Shown: positions 37,877 through 47,585 of the stretch, one piece after another | Position numbering within the stretch: the first letter of the stretch is position 1 | Layout: each line of letters opens with the position of its first letter | From: Oceanobacter sp. 1_MG-2023 | GTDB lineage: Bacteria; Pseudomonadota; Gammaproteobacteria; Pseudomonadales; Oceanobacteraceae | Length of the DNA: 64,000 nt | NCBI RefSeq assembly: GCF_030689025.1 | Contig: NZ_JAUYWA010000003.1 | Location: 186,001 to 250,000, forward strand | Reading direction: 5' to 3' | Program-made: the position numbers and the translations under genes | Notes under the pieces: model-generated | The model's input: the letters and a program-made list of their open reading frames with translations, nothing else | Told to the model about the DNA's origin: nothing | The model's database searches: none

Positions 37877-38284
37877 ATGTCCGATCAAAATCTGGAGTTG
37901 CGTAAAGCAGGTCTGAAAGTCACTCTGCCAAGAATCAAAATCTTGAGCATTCTGGAATGTAATCCGGAAGCGCATCTGAGTGCTGAAGATGTCTATAAAT
38001 CATTGATTGAGGCAGGTGAAGATGTTGGGCTGGCAACTGTTTATCGGGTGCTGACCCAGTTTGAGGGCGCTGGACTGGTGACTCGCCATAATTTTGATGG
38101 TGGTCATTCTGTGTTTGAGCTGGATAAAGGAGGTCACCACGACCATATGGTAGATGTTGATTCTGGCACAGTGGTTGAATTTACCAATGAAGAAATCGAG
38201 CGGTTGCAGCATGAAATTGCAGCACAGCACGGTTACGATCTGGTTGATCACAGCCTGGTGCTTTATATCCGCAAGAAGAAGTAA
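37877..38284 (+). CDS. fur: ferric uptake regulator Fur
   Basis: A 135-residue metalloregulator from ATG 37877 (MSDQNLELRKAGLKVTLPR). DNA-binding domain: LSAEDVYKSLIEAGEDVGLATVYRVLTQFEGAGLV; metal site HHDHMVDVDSG in the dimerisation domain. The CxxC pair of E. coli Fur is absent (DVDSG instead of CLDCG), as in Pseudomonas-type Fur proteins. It represses iron-uptake genes with Fe2+. A terminator follows about 80 bases later. Confidence 0.95.
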   Translation: MSDQNLELRKAGLKVTLPRIKILSILECNPEAHLSAEDVYKSLIEAGEDVGLATVYRVLTQFEGAGLVTRHNFDGGHSVFELDKGGHHDHMVDVDSGTVVEFTNEEIERLQHEIAAQHGYDLVDHSLVLYIRKKK

Positions 38285-38596
38285 TCCGTATTGGCCAATG
38301 TCAGATGATGACATTGGTTTTATAGGGGAGATGAGGGGGCTGTGATGTGTCTCCCCAGATATGGCGGCCTTGGCCGCTTTTTACCAACGTCGGCCGTTGG
38401 CAGATTTGTGCCTTTGTGCCGAAGCCTCTGTAACATCGGTGACGACATTCGTCGTTGCTGCCTGTTTTCCTTTCTCTGATAGCGCTTCTGTGTGGTTTGC
38501 CGCTCTGGTTATTTGACGGTTGGCGGTGCTGTAATCTTGCCTGGTTAATGAATATTCATGCTGGGCCGTATCATTCTATTGCTTTGTCAGCCAGCG
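38285..38596. other. fur-recN intergenic region
   Basis: 312 bases between convergent genes. It holds the fur terminator (separate entry) and another small inverted repeat (CCAACG / CGTTGG around 38384-38400). No gene was seen. Confidence 0.6.
38364..38382 (+). terminator. terminator after fur
   Basis: A GC-rich stem GCGGC / GCCGC with a short CTTG loop followed by TTTTT. Confidence 0.75.
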
Positions 38597-40276
38597 CTAC
38601 GCCTGTTTGACCAGTGCCAGCATCTCTTTGGCATGAGTCATGGTGCTGTGTGTGATATCAACACCTCCCAGCATACGAGCAATTTCCTGAGTCCGTTGGG
38701 TGTCGCCGAGTTCTGTAATACGCGTGTGAGTGTATTCATCGCCAGAAATCTTACTGACCATAAAGTGCTGATGTGCTTGCGCAGCCACCTGGGGCTGGTG
38801 GGTGACGCACATGACCTGGCCGCGTTCACCAAGAGCACGCATCAGGCGGCCCACCCGCTCAGCGGTGCCACCGCCAATACCAACGTCTACTTCATCAAAA
38901 ATCAGGCAGGCAATATCGCTGGTGGCTGCGGTGACGACCTGAATCGCCAGGCTGATTCGTGACAGCTCACCTCCGGAGGCGACTTTGGCCAGCGGTCCGG
39001 CAGGCATCCCCGGGTTGGTTTGAACCATAAAACGGATCTGGTCGATGCCGTGCTTGCCTGCTTCACTCAGTGACAGCGGGTTGATATGGGTTTCAAACCG
39101 GGTGCGCCCCAGTGCCATGGCATCAAATTGATCGCATACGTTGGCATCCAACCTGGCGGCGGCCTGGATGCGTGCCTGGCTCAATGTCTGCGCTTCGGTC
39201 AAGTAGCGCTGTTCCAGTGCGATCACTTGCTCTTGCAGCTCTGCGAGGTCTTCGTCTGACATGCTTAGTTCGGCAAGTGCGGCTTCTTGCTGCTGCCAGT
39301 GATCGTACAGCTCGGTCGGTTGGATCTGATGCTTGCGTGCCATGCTGAAAATATCACTGAGACGTTGCTCTACCTGCTGTAGCCGGTGGGGGTTAATGTC
39401 TACCTGCTCCAGATAGTGACGTAACGAGTGACCTGCTTCCTCGAGCAGTATCTGGGCTTGCTGCATCAAGTCACGTGCTTCTGTCAGGCTGGTGTGCTGG
39501 TCATCAATACGCAAGAGTTGCTGATAGGCAACCCAGGCCATCTGGGCTGCTCCCTGGCTGTCACCGTCGTCACCTGTGCTGGCGGCCAGTGCCTGTTGTC
39601 CGCCCAGTAACATGGATTCTGCATTGGCCAGGCGCTTATGCTCCAGCTCCAGATCCGCCAACTCCGTCACGCCGAGAGACAATTCTCGTAATTCTTCTAC
39701 CTGATAGCTGAGTAATTGACGCTGAGCCTGGACTTCACTACTGACTTCCTGCAGCTTGTGCAGGCGTTTTTTCATACGTTGCCATTGCTGAAAACAGTTG
39801 GCGACTCTGGTGGCCAATGGTTTCAGGTTGCCAAAGGCATCGACGATGTCACGAGGGGCGTCTTTTTCCATCAGCCGTTGGTGGGCGTGCTGGGAATGAA
39901 CCTCGATCAGATGTTGTGATAACTCACGCAAATCGTTGGCAGACGCGGGGCGGCCATTAATATAGCCGCGGGAGCGGCCCTCGGCCGAAACAACCCGCCG
40001 CAGCAAGACAAGGTCTTCTTCATCAGGAATATCGCGGCCAGCCAGCCACTGACGAGCCTTGGGTGTTGGGCAAAAACTGGCGCAGATTTCCGCACGTTCA
40101 GCACCTTGTCGCACCATGGCGGCATCGGCACGTTGACCCAGCGCCAGACCAAGAGCATCCAGCAGAATGGATTTGCCAGCACCGGTTTCTCCAGTGATGA
40201 CGGCCATGCCGCGCTGAAACTCCAGTTCGAGATGTTCAACCAGGGCAAATTGATGAATAGACAGATGGGTGAGCAT
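38597..40276 (-). CDS. recN: DNA repair protein RecN
   Basis: A 559-residue SMC-like ATPase for double-strand-break repair. Walker A GETGAGKSILLDALGLALG near residue 30, long coiled coils through the middle with a zinc-free hinge, the ABC signature ASGGELSRISLAIQ near 440, and Walker B ACLIFDEVDVGIGG. The length is the family norm (about 550). It carries its own promoter region with two LexA-like boxes and converges on fur. Confidence 0.96.
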   Translation of the reverse strand: MLTHLSIHQFALVEHLELEFQRGMAVITGETGAGKSILLDALGLALGQRADAAMVRQGAERAEICASFCPTPKARQWLAGRDIPDEEDLVLLRRVVSAEGRSRGYINGRPASANDLRELSQHLIEVHSQHAHQRLMEKDAPRDIVDAFGNLKPLATRVANCFQQWQRMKKRLHKLQEVSSEVQAQRQLLSYQVEELRELSLGVTELADLELEHKRLANAESMLLGGQQALAASTGDDGDSQGAAQMAWVAYQQLLRIDDQHTSLTEARDLMQQAQILLEEAGHSLRHYLEQVDINPHRLQQVEQRLSDIFSMARKHQIQPTELYDHWQQQEAALAELSMSDEDLAELQEQVIALEQRYLTEAQTLSQARIQAAARLDANVCDQFDAMALGRTRFETHINPLSLSEAGKHGIDQIRFMVQTNPGMPAGPLAKVASGGELSRISLAIQVVTAATSDIACLIFDEVDVGIGGGTAERVGRLMRALGERGQVMCVTHQPQVAAQAHQHFMVSKISGDEYTHTRITELGDTQRTQEIARMLGGVDITHSTMTHAKEMLALVKQA

Positions 40277-40293
40277 GAAAATAACGCCTTTAT

Positions 40294-40324
40294 CTGAATG
40301 TATAACCAGTGTTTTTATATACAG
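40294..40324 (-). promoter_or_regulatory. two adjoining LexA-like boxes upstream of recN
   Basis: The nearer box CTGAATGTATAACCAG (40294-40309) keeps CTG-N10-CAG. The second, GTGTTTTTATATACAG (40309-40324), matches 13 of 16 positions of CTGTATATATATACAG. They lie 18-48 bases before the recN start, which should overlap the promoter. E. coli recN also has more than one LexA site. Confidence 0.7.
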
Positions 40325-40371
40325 TACTTGTTACTGTCAAGTGACAAGTTGAATTCTCTTACGGTTATACC

Positions 40372-40399
40372 CTTGAATCCGACGAGCGGAACCCCATAT
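40372..40399 (+). promoter_or_regulatory. sigma-32 (heat-shock) promoter of grpE
   Basis: -35 CTTGAAT (40372-40378), 13-base spacer, -10 CCCCATAT (40392-40399). The consensus is CTTGAAA with 13-14 bases to CCCCATTTA. It lies 37 bases before the grpE start. Confidence 0.85.
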
Positions 40400-40436
40400 A
40401 GCTGCGAGCGCCATTTTTCGACGAGAGGAGTACTTC

Positions 40437-41018
40437 ATGTCAGACGAGAAAAAAAATCAGGACGAAGCCCTGCAAAACGAAAATCAGCAAGCTGATGCCA
40501 GTATTGAGACCGGAGAGGCTGAAGAAGCGGCAGTCACCGATCAGCCAGATGTTGAAGCACAGCTGGCAGCAGCCCAGCAAGAAATTGCTGATCTGAAAGA
40601 GCAGGTTCTTCGCGTTCAGGCCGAAATGCAAAATGTACGTCGTCGTGCTGAACTGGACGTGGAAAAAGCCCACAAGTTCGGTCTGGAAAAATTTGCCAAC
40701 GAAATGGTTACCGTCGTGGATAACCTGGAGCGTGGCCTGGCGGCCGCACCGGAAGAAGAGGCGACCAAAGCCATTCGTGACGGCATCGAGATGACGCTGA
40801 ACGGATTCCTGTCGGCCCTGGCCAAGTTTAATGTCGATGTGGTCGATCCGGTTGGTCATCCGTTTGACCCTGAACACCACCAGGCCATGACCATGGTCGA
40901 AAGCGCGGATGCCGAACCCAATTCGGTGGTTGCTGTGATGCAAAAAGGCTACCTGATGAACGGTCGCTTGTTACGTCCTGCAATGGTTGTTGTGAGTAAA
41001 GGCAGCTCTGCAAGCTGA
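40437..41018 (+). CDS. grpE: nucleotide exchange factor GrpE
   Basis: A 193-residue protein with an acidic N-terminal tail, a long dimer-forming helix (residues about 40-90, with [20 protein letters not shown]), [16 protein letters not shown] and a C-terminal beta domain ([32 protein letters not shown]). It releases ADP from DnaK. It precedes dnaK and has a sigma-32-type promoter. Confidence 0.97.
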   Translation: MSDEKKNQDEALQNENQQADASIETGEAEEAAVTDQPDVEAQLAAAQQEIADLKEQVLRVQAEMQNVRRRAELDVEKAHKFGLEKFANEMVTVVDNLERGLAAAPEEEATKAIRDGIEMTLNGFLSALAKFNVDVVDPVGHPFDPEHHQAMTMVESADAEPNSVVAVMQKGYLMNGRLLRPAMVVVSKGSSAS

Positions 41019-41048
41019 ATGGCAGGTTGCAAAAATTTAATGGCATGC

Positions 41049-41078
41049 CTTGAAAGCGCCAGCTTCGGACACATATAC
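41049..41078 (+). promoter_or_regulatory. probable second sigma-32 promoter before dnaK
   Basis: A perfect -35 CTTGAAA (41049-41055), 13-base spacer, then ACACATATA (41069-41077), which keeps four of six positions of the CCCCAT core. It lies about 95 bases before dnaK and gives dnaK a promoter of its own after grpE. Confidence 0.6.
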
Positions 41079-41171
41079 AAGTCATAGGCAAATACATCGC
41101 AACGTTCCTCGTTGCAATCGGTTAAAGACAAGCAAGCAGTGATCACTGCTCGAGTTTTGGAGAGATTTATC

Positions 41172-43082
41172 ATGGGTAAGATTATTGGTATTGACCTGGG
41201 AACCACCAACTCCTGTGTGGCGATCCTGGATGGCGATAAGACCAGAGTTATTGAAAATGCAGAGGGTGATCGTACTACACCGTCTGTCGTCGCTTACGCT
41301 GACGAAGAAGTACTGGTTGGTCAATCTGCCAAGCGCCAGGCCGTTACAAACCCACAAAATACCTTGTTTGCGGTCAAACGTCTGATCGGTCGTCGATTCA
41401 AGGATGATGTGGTTCAGAAAGACATCAAAATGGTACCGTACAAAATCATGGAAGCCAGCAATGGTGATGCCTGGGTTGAAGTACGTGGCGAGCAGTTTGC
41501 TCCCCCACAGGTGTCTGCTGAAATCCTGAAAAAAATGAAAAAAACCGCTGAAGACTATCTCGGCGAAAGCGTTACCGAAGCAGTGATTACCGTTCCTGCT
41601 TACTTTAACGACTCCCAGCGTCAGGCAACCAAAGACGCCGGTAAAATTGCCGGTCTGGAAGTCAAGCGTATTATCAACGAACCAACCGCAGCGGCGCTGG
41701 CTTACGGCATCGACAAGGAAGGTGGCGACCGGACTGTTGCTGTCTATGACTTGGGTGGTGGTACCTTCGATATCTCCATTATCGAAGTCGCTGATGTGGA
41801 TGGCGAGAAACAATTTGAAGTGCTGGCCACCAATGGTGACACCTTCTTGGGTGGTGAAGATTTCGATATGCGCCTGATTGAATATCTGGCGGATGAATTC
41901 AAGAAAGACAGCGGCATCGACCTGAACAACGATCCATTGGCTCTGCAACGTCTGAAAGAAGGCGCTGAAAAAGCCAAGGTTGAATTGTCCAGCAGTCAGC
42001 AAACCGATGTGAACTTGCCTTATATTACGGCGGATGCCACTGGTCCCAAGCACTTGAACGTCAAAGTGACGCGTGCCAAGTTGGAAAGCCTGGTGGAAGA
42101 GCTGGTCAAGAATTCACTGGATCCTTGCCGCATGGCACTGAAAGACTCTGGTCTGAGTGCCAGTGAAATTGACGAAGTGATTCTGGTCGGTGGTCAGACC
42201 CGTATGCCGTTGGTACAGAAGAGCGTTGCCGATTTCTTTGGTAAAGAGCCACGTAAAGACGTTAACCCGGACGAAGCGGTAGCCGTTGGTGCTGCGATTC
42301 AGGGTGCGGTTCTGTCTGGTGATGTGAAAGACGTACTGTTGCTGGATGTTACCCCTCTGACTCTGGGTATCGAAACCATGGGTGGTGTGGCAACACCGGT
42401 TATCGACAAGAACACCACGATTCCTACCAAGAAATCACAAGTGTTCTCTACTGCAGATGATAACCAGACTGCCGTAACGATCCATGTAGTACAGGGTGAG
42501 CGTAAACAGGCTGCCCAGAACAAGTCACTGGGTCGTTTTGACCTGGCTGATATTCCGCCTGCGCCACGTGGCACGCCACAAATCGAAGTCACCTTCGACA
42601 TCGACGCAAACGGTATTCTGAACGTTAGCGCCAAAGATAAGGCGACCGGCAAAGAGCAGTCGATTGTGATCAAGGCCTCTTCTGGCCTGAGCGATGAAGA
42701 GATTGAACAAATGGTTCAGGACGCTGAAGCCAATGCGGAAGCGGACAAACATTTTGAAGAACTGATTCAGGCTCGTAATACCGCCGATGGCATGATCCAC
42801 GCGACCAAGAAAACGCTGGAAGAAGCCGGTGACAAGGCAACGGAAGAAGAAAAAACAGCCATTGAAACAGCGATTACTGAACTTGAAGCAGCACTGAAAG
42901 GTGATGACAAGGCTGACATTGAAGCTAAAACCACCACTCTGACAGAAGCTTCTGGTACGCTGGCGCAAAAGCTGTATGCCGAGAAGGCCGAAGCTGAAAA
43001 AGCCGGTGCTGCTGATGCAGGCTCTTCTTCAGCGGATGACGATGTCGTTGATGCTGAATTTGAAGAAGTCAAAGACAAGTAA
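41172..43082 (+). CDS. dnaK: molecular chaperone DnaK (Hsp70)
   Basis: A 636-residue Hsp70. The ATPase domain begins [15 protein letters not shown], with the phosphate loops [10 protein letters not shown] and [10 protein letters not shown]; the linker [13 protein letters not shown] leads to the substrate domain, and the C-terminal lid ends [15 protein letters not shown], the standard EEVKDK-type end. The ATG at 41172 (GGAGAG upstream) replaces an upstream in-frame start at 41112 that adds 20 unrelated residues. It lies between grpE and dnaJ. Confidence 0.98.
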   Translation: MGKIIGIDLGTTNSCVAILDGDKTRVIENAEGDRTTPSVVAYADEEVLVGQSAKRQAVTNPQNTLFAVKRLIGRRFKDDVVQKDIKMVPYKIMEASNGDAWVEVRGEQFAPPQVSAEILKKMKKTAEDYLGESVTEAVITVPAYFNDSQRQATKDAGKIAGLEVKRIINEPTAAALAYGIDKEGGDRTVAVYDLGGGTFDISIIEVADVDGEKQFEVLATNGDTFLGGEDFDMRLIEYLADEFKKDSGIDLNNDPLALQRLKEGAEKAKVELSSSQQTDVNLPYITADATGPKHLNVKVTRAKLESLVEELVKNSLDPCRMALKDSGLSASEIDEVILVGGQTRMPLVQKSVADFFGKEPRKDVNPDEAVAVGAAIQGAVLSGDVKDVLLLDVTPLTLGIETMGGVATPVIDKNTTIPTKKSQVFSTADDNQTAVTIHVVQGERKQAAQNKSLGRFDLADIPPAPRGTPQIEVTFDIDANGILNVSAKDKATGKEQSIVIKASSGLSDEEIEQMVQDAEANAEADKHFEELIQARNTADGMIHATKKTLEEAGDKATEEEKTAIETAITELEAALKGDDKADIEAKTTTLTEASGTLAQKLYAEKAEAEKAGAADAGSSSADDDVVDAEFEEVKDK

Positions 43083-43087
43083 GACGA

Positions 43088-43172
43088 CAGATGGGAGACG
43101 GGAGTCAGCCAACCTCTGGTGGGCTGACTCCCGTCTTGCGTCTCACATGGCTGGATCAATAGCTCCCATCTG
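43088..43172. repeat. nested inverted-repeat structure between dnaK and dnaJ
   Basis: An outer pair CAGATGGGAG / CTCCCATCTG (43088-43097 and 43163-43172) encloses a perfect 14-bp inner stem GACGGGAGTCAGCC / GGCTGACTCCCGTC (43097-43110 and 43122-43135) with an 11-base loop. The structure begins 6 bases after the dnaK stop and ends 14 bases before dnaJ. It could act as an mRNA stabiliser or partial terminator setting the DnaK to DnaJ ratio, or be a small mobile repeat. Confidence 0.8.
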
Positions 43173-43186
43173 AGGCAAGAAAGACG

Positions 43187-44311
43187 ATGTCCAAACGAGA
43201 TTATTACGAGATTCTTGGTGTATCAAAAGATATTGATGCCAAGGATCTTAAGAAGGCCTACCGTAAATTGGCCATGAAATACCACCCGGACCGTAACCCG
43301 GATGACAAGGATGCCGAAGCCAAATTCAAAGAGGCAACGGAAGCCTACGAAATCCTGAATGATAGCCAGAAACGCGCAGCGTATGACCAGTACGGTCATG
43401 CCGGGGTTGATCCCAATGCGGGTGGTGGCGGATACGGCGGTGCTGGTGCTGCAGGCTTTGGCGATATCTTCGGCGATGTGTTTGGCGATATTTTTGGTGG
43501 TGCTGGCGGCGGTGGCCGTGGTGGTCCGCAGCGTGGTTCTGACCTGCGCTACACCATGGAATTATCGCTGGAAGAAGCCGTTCGCGGTGTCGAAAAGAAA
43601 GTGCGGATTCCAACACTGGTCAGCTGTGAAGTTTGTCACGGCAGTGGTGCCAAACCAGGTACCACTCCGAAACACTGTCCTACCTGTAATGGGGTTGGCC
43701 AGGTGCGGATGCAGCAAGGTTTCTTTTCGGTGCAGCAAACCTGTCCGACCTGTCATGGCCAGGGCACAATCATTGAAGATCCGTGTACCAGCTGTCATGG
43801 CCGTGGTGTAAAAGAAGAAACCAAAACCCTGTCGGTTAAGATTCCGCCAGGTGTGGATACCGGTGACCGTATTCGCCTGTCGGGCGAAGGCGAAGCTGGC
43901 GCCATGGGTGGACCCGCTGGTGACCTGTATGTTCAGGTCAGTGTGCGCGAACATGCACTGTTTCATCGCGACGGCCGCAATCTTTATTGCGACGTGCCGA
44001 TCAGTATTGTGGATGCGGCATTGGGTGGTGAAATGGAAGTGCCGACACTGGATGGACGGGTACGCCTGAAGATTCCAGCTGAAACCCAAAGCGGTAAATT
44101 GTTCCGCCTGAAAGGCAAGGGTGTTGCGCCAGTACGTGGTGGTGGTGCCGGTGATTTGCTCTGTCGAGTGCAGGTTGAAACGCCTGTCAGCCTGAACGAT
44201 GAACAAAAAGCCTTGCTGATGAAGTTCCAGGAATCACTGACAGGCGAAAAACACGCGCCGCAAAAAAAGAGCTGGTTTGAAGGTGTGAAACGGTTCTTCG
44301 AAGACGTTTGA
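43187..44311 (+). CDS. dnaJ: molecular chaperone DnaJ (Hsp40)
   Basis: A 374-residue type I Hsp40. J domain with HPD in KYHPDRNP (residue about 33), a Gly/Phe-rich linker ([20 protein letters not shown]), four zinc repeats ([32 protein letters not shown]) and C-terminal substrate domains. It stimulates the ATPase of DnaK. It follows dnaK after 104 bases that contain a strong hairpin, so its level may be set separately. Confidence 0.97.
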   Translation: MSKRDYYEILGVSKDIDAKDLKKAYRKLAMKYHPDRNPDDKDAEAKFKEATEAYEILNDSQKRAAYDQYGHAGVDPNAGGGGYGGAGAAGFGDIFGDVFGDIFGGAGGGGRGGPQRGSDLRYTMELSLEEAVRGVEKKVRIPTLVSCEVCHGSGAKPGTTPKHCPTCNGVGQVRMQQGFFSVQQTCPTCHGQGTIIEDPCTSCHGRGVKEETKTLSVKIPPGVDTGDRIRLSGEGEAGAMGGPAGDLYVQVSVREHALFHRDGRNLYCDVPISIVDAALGGEMEVPTLDGRVRLKIPAETQSGKLFRLKGKGVAPVRGGGAGDLLCRVQVETPVSLNDEQKALLMKFQESLTGEKHAPQKKSWFEGVKRFFEDV

Positions 44312-44339
44312 AATGGCGTTAGAGGCCATTAAAAGCTGA

Positions 44340-45209
<870 letters not shown>

Positions 45210-45218
45210 CTGTGAGAG

Positions 45219-45246
45219 CAGGCAACCGGATGTTGTTGGTTGCCTG
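45219..45246. terminator. hairpin between dapB and the TetR-type gene
   Basis: A perfect 9-bp stem CAGGCAACC / GGTTGCCTG with a 10-base loop between convergent genes; no T run. Possible bidirectional terminator. Confidence 0.55.
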
Positions 45247-45269
45247 TGATACTCGGCTGGCTCTGGTTT

Positions 45270-45926
45270 TCAGGCCGTCATGGCGGCCGTGGCAGGTCGG
45301 GCAGTCTTTTCGGTTCGCTGGTGTTTTACTCGCAGTAAATGATCCAGCGCCTGATCGACGATGCGATGGATATCGTCGGGTTTTCCTTGTGGGTCAAACA
45401 TCATCCCTGTCAGCATCTGGCTGTTACCCCATAACCAACGGGCCCGTTCTGTTGCGGCTAACCCTTGCTCCAGCTCACCCTGTCTGATGGCAGCTTCTAT
45501 CTGGGTGGATAACTGCTGCAGCAATTCTGACTGCAGTGTCAAATAGCGAGGCCAGACGACTTCTCTTGGTGATGCACTCCATTCCAGCCAGACCTTGATG
45601 TAATCCGGCTGTTCTTCACACGCTTGTAAAAAGCGCTGGAAGTAGTCACGAATGCGCGCCAGAGGTGTTGCTTCTGCAGTAAAAGCCTCTTCTGCCATCG
45701 CCAGCATAAAGCGGGCGATTTCATCCAGGACACTGATAACCAGGGAGTCACGGGTTTTGAAATAATTAAAAACAGTGGCTACCGATACCCCTCCCAATTC
45801 GGCGATATCTGTATGGCCTCCACGACCGATACCGCGCCGGGAAAAAACCTCAACAGCGTGTGTGAGTAGTAACCGTTTGCGCTCCTCCGGAGCAAGCCGT
45901 CGGCGACCATCAACAGCAACAGGCAT
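45270..45926 (-). CDS. LuxR(V. harveyi)/HapR/OpaR-type TetR family regulator
   Basis: A 218-residue TetR-type regulator whose N-terminal half closely follows the quorum-sensing master regulators of Vibrio (LuxR, HapR, OpaR, SmcR): R-RLAPEERKRLLL..AVEVFSRRGIGRGGH, DIAELGGVSVATVFNYFKTRDSLV for the helix-turn-helix, and in the ligand domain YIKVWLEWSASPREVVWP, a hallmark of that group. The C-terminal tail (about 25 residues) is longer. ATG 45926 has AGGG 7-10 bases before it. It lies alone between dapB and carA on the opposite strand. In Vibrio these proteins repress vps and biofilm genes at high cell density; a similar role over the vps-like genes at 1-5.3 kb is inferred only. No Qrr RNA gene was seen in this window. 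Confidence 0.8.
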   Translation of the reverse strand: MPVAVDGRRRLAPEERKRLLLTHAVEVFSRRGIGRGGHTDIAELGGVSVATVFNYFKTRDSLVISVLDEIARFMLAMAEEAFTAEATPLARIRDYFQRFLQACEEQPDYIKVWLEWSASPREVVWPRYLTLQSELLQQLSTQIEAAIRQGELEQGLAATERARWLWGNSQMLTGMMFDPQGKPDDIHRIVDQALDHLLRVKHQRTEKTARPATAAMTA

Positions 45927-46214
45927 GAAAATCCCTCATTCTTGTGTTCTATCATTACGCGCCTGAAGCCAAACAGGAATGCCTGTACCGTACGGGTGAA
46001 TACGCGGCAAAAAACTGACAAACTGTCCAGCAACTGGCTACCCATAGTCACTATGTAAATAAATCGCCTGTTTCTGGAAGCAAAATACCGTTTCAAATTG
46101 TATGTAACAATGTGTAAGCGAGTTCTGGCTGGTGTGTTTTCCGGTTATGTAAAAGGGCTTTATCAGAATTCCGGGCAGATAACCTGAACACCGCCCGGAA
46201 CACCTTCAGCGCCA
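45927..46214. other. divergent region between hapR-like gene and carA promoter
   Basis: 288 bases with no gene. It has an 8-bp hairpin TTCCGGGC / GCCCGGAA (46169-46176 and 46193-46200) and small palindromes (for example ATTGT-ATGTA-ACAAT) that could be operator sites. The hapR-like promoter must lie here. Confidence 0.5.
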
Positions 46215-46243
46215 TGGACATAAAAGCGTCTTTTGCGTATAAT
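46215..46243 (+). promoter_or_regulatory. sigma-70 promoter of carAB
   Basis: -35 TGGACA (46215-46220), exactly 17 bases, -10 TATAAT (46238-46243). The predicted start near 46250 leaves a leader of about 160 bases before carA. Confidence 0.85.
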
Positions 46244-46310
46244 TCCCGGTTAATCAAAGCTCGGAGCTTCTCCTGCAGAAGTCACCGACCATTACAAAAT
46301 TTCTGAAATT

Positions 46311-46350
46311 AGCGGAATGCCGATGAGCGGATCAGCATTCCGCTTTTTTA
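46311..46350 (+). terminator. attenuator-like terminator in the carA leader
   Basis: A perfect 10-bp stem AGCGGAATGC / GCATTCCGCT with a 14-base loop and TTTTTT, located after the carA promoter and before the gene. An upstream stem (CTTCT / AGAAG near 46267-46281) may be a competing structure. No leader peptide start codon is obvious before the terminator. Confidence 0.8.
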
Positions 46351-46411
46351 CGCATGGGGTACCTGCCTAGTACCTCGCTTCGCCTGTTTTTCTTTGCTCG
46401 GGGATACAGTT

Positions 46412-47566
46412 TTGTCTACGCCAGCCATTCTAGCTCTTGAAGACGGCAGCTTGTTTAAGGGCACCAGTATCGGTGCTTTGGGAACGTCTGTTGGAGAGGT
46501 TGTTTTCAACACGTCCATGACCGGTTATCAGGAAATCCTGACTGACCCGTCCTATACCAATCAAATTGTTACACTCACTTACCCACATATTGGCAGCTAC
46601 GGAACCAACAGCGAAGACGTTGAGTCCGCTGGTATTGCCGCCAAAGGGTTGATTATTCGCGACTTGCCATTAATGGCCTCCAGCTTTCGCAGCGAACAAG
46701 CACTGGATGAATACCTGCGCGCCAACAACGTGGTCGGACTGGCGGATATCGATACCCGCCGCCTGACCCGTATCCTGCGTGAAAAAGGGTCTCTGAACGG
46801 TTGTCTGATTGCAGCGGAAGATGCCTGGAGTGACGAGAGCCAACAACAGGCCCTGACCGAAGCCAAGGCTTTCCCCGGTTTGAAAGGGATGGATCTGGCC
46901 AAGGAAGTCACAGTCAGTGAACCCTTCCAGTGGACCCAGACCGACTGGACTCTGGGAGAAGGTTATGGCGAACAGAGCGAAACCCGATTCAAGGTTGTTG
47001 CTTACGATTTTGGCGTCAAGTACAACATCTTGCGCCTGTTGGCCGAGCGCGGTTGTGAACTGACCGTTGTACCGGCACAAACGTCAGCCACCGATGTACT
47101 GGCGATGAATCCGGATGGCATCTTTTTGTCCAACGGCCCGGGTGACCCGGAGCCTTGTACCTACGCCATAGAAGCGATCCGGGAAATCCTGGAAACCGAC
47201 ATCCCGGTATTCGGTATTTGTCTGGGGCATCAACTGCTGGCACTGGCTTCCGGTGCAACCACGTTGAAAATGAGTCATGGCCATCACGGTGCCAATCACC
47301 CGGTACAGGATCTGGCCACCGGCAAGGTCATGATTACCAGTCAGAACCACGGCTTTGCGGTCGATGAAAGTTCGTTGCCTGATAACCTCAAGGCAACCCA
47401 CAAGTCACTGTTCGATGGCACGCTGCAAGGCATTGCCCGTACCGACAAGCCCGCGTTCAGCTTTCAGGGACACCCTGAAGCCAGCCCTGGCCCTCGTGAC
47501 GTAGCACCGCTGTTCGACCACTTTATTGATCTGATTGAAACCGCCAAAGCCAAGGCCAACGGATAA
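46412..47566 (+). CDS. carA: carbamoyl-phosphate synthase small subunit
   Basis: A 384-residue glutamine amidotransferase subunit. The start is TTG at 46412, giving [16 protein letters not shown], the normal N-terminus, with GGGAT upstream; an in-frame TTG at 46394 is less likely. The glutaminase domain has the catalytic Cys in [11 protein letters not shown] and the His/Glu pair in [11 protein letters not shown]. It feeds ammonia to CarB to make carbamoyl phosphate for arginine and pyrimidines. It is 19 bases from carB. Confidence 0.96.
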   Translation: MSTPAILALEDGSLFKGTSIGALGTSVGEVVFNTSMTGYQEILTDPSYTNQIVTLTYPHIGSYGTNSEDVESAGIAAKGLIIRDLPLMASSFRSEQALDEYLRANNVVGLADIDTRRLTRILREKGSLNGCLIAAEDAWSDESQQQALTEAKAFPGLKGMDLAKEVTVSEPFQWTQTDWTLGEGYGEQSETRFKVVAYDFGVKYNILRLLAERGCELTVVPAQTSATDVLAMNPDGIFLSNGPGDPEPCTYAIEAIREILETDIPVFGICLGHQLLALASGATTLKMSHGHHGANHPVQDLATGKVMITSQNHGFAVDESSLPDNLKATHKSLFDGTLQGIARTDKPAFSFQGHPEASPGPRDVAPLFDHFIDLIETAKAKANG

Positions 47567-47585
47567 CCACAGGACTGACTGAGTA

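Noticed and set aside
38558-38962. 134-residue open frame antisense to recN
   Set aside because: Shadow of recN; composition unlike protein.
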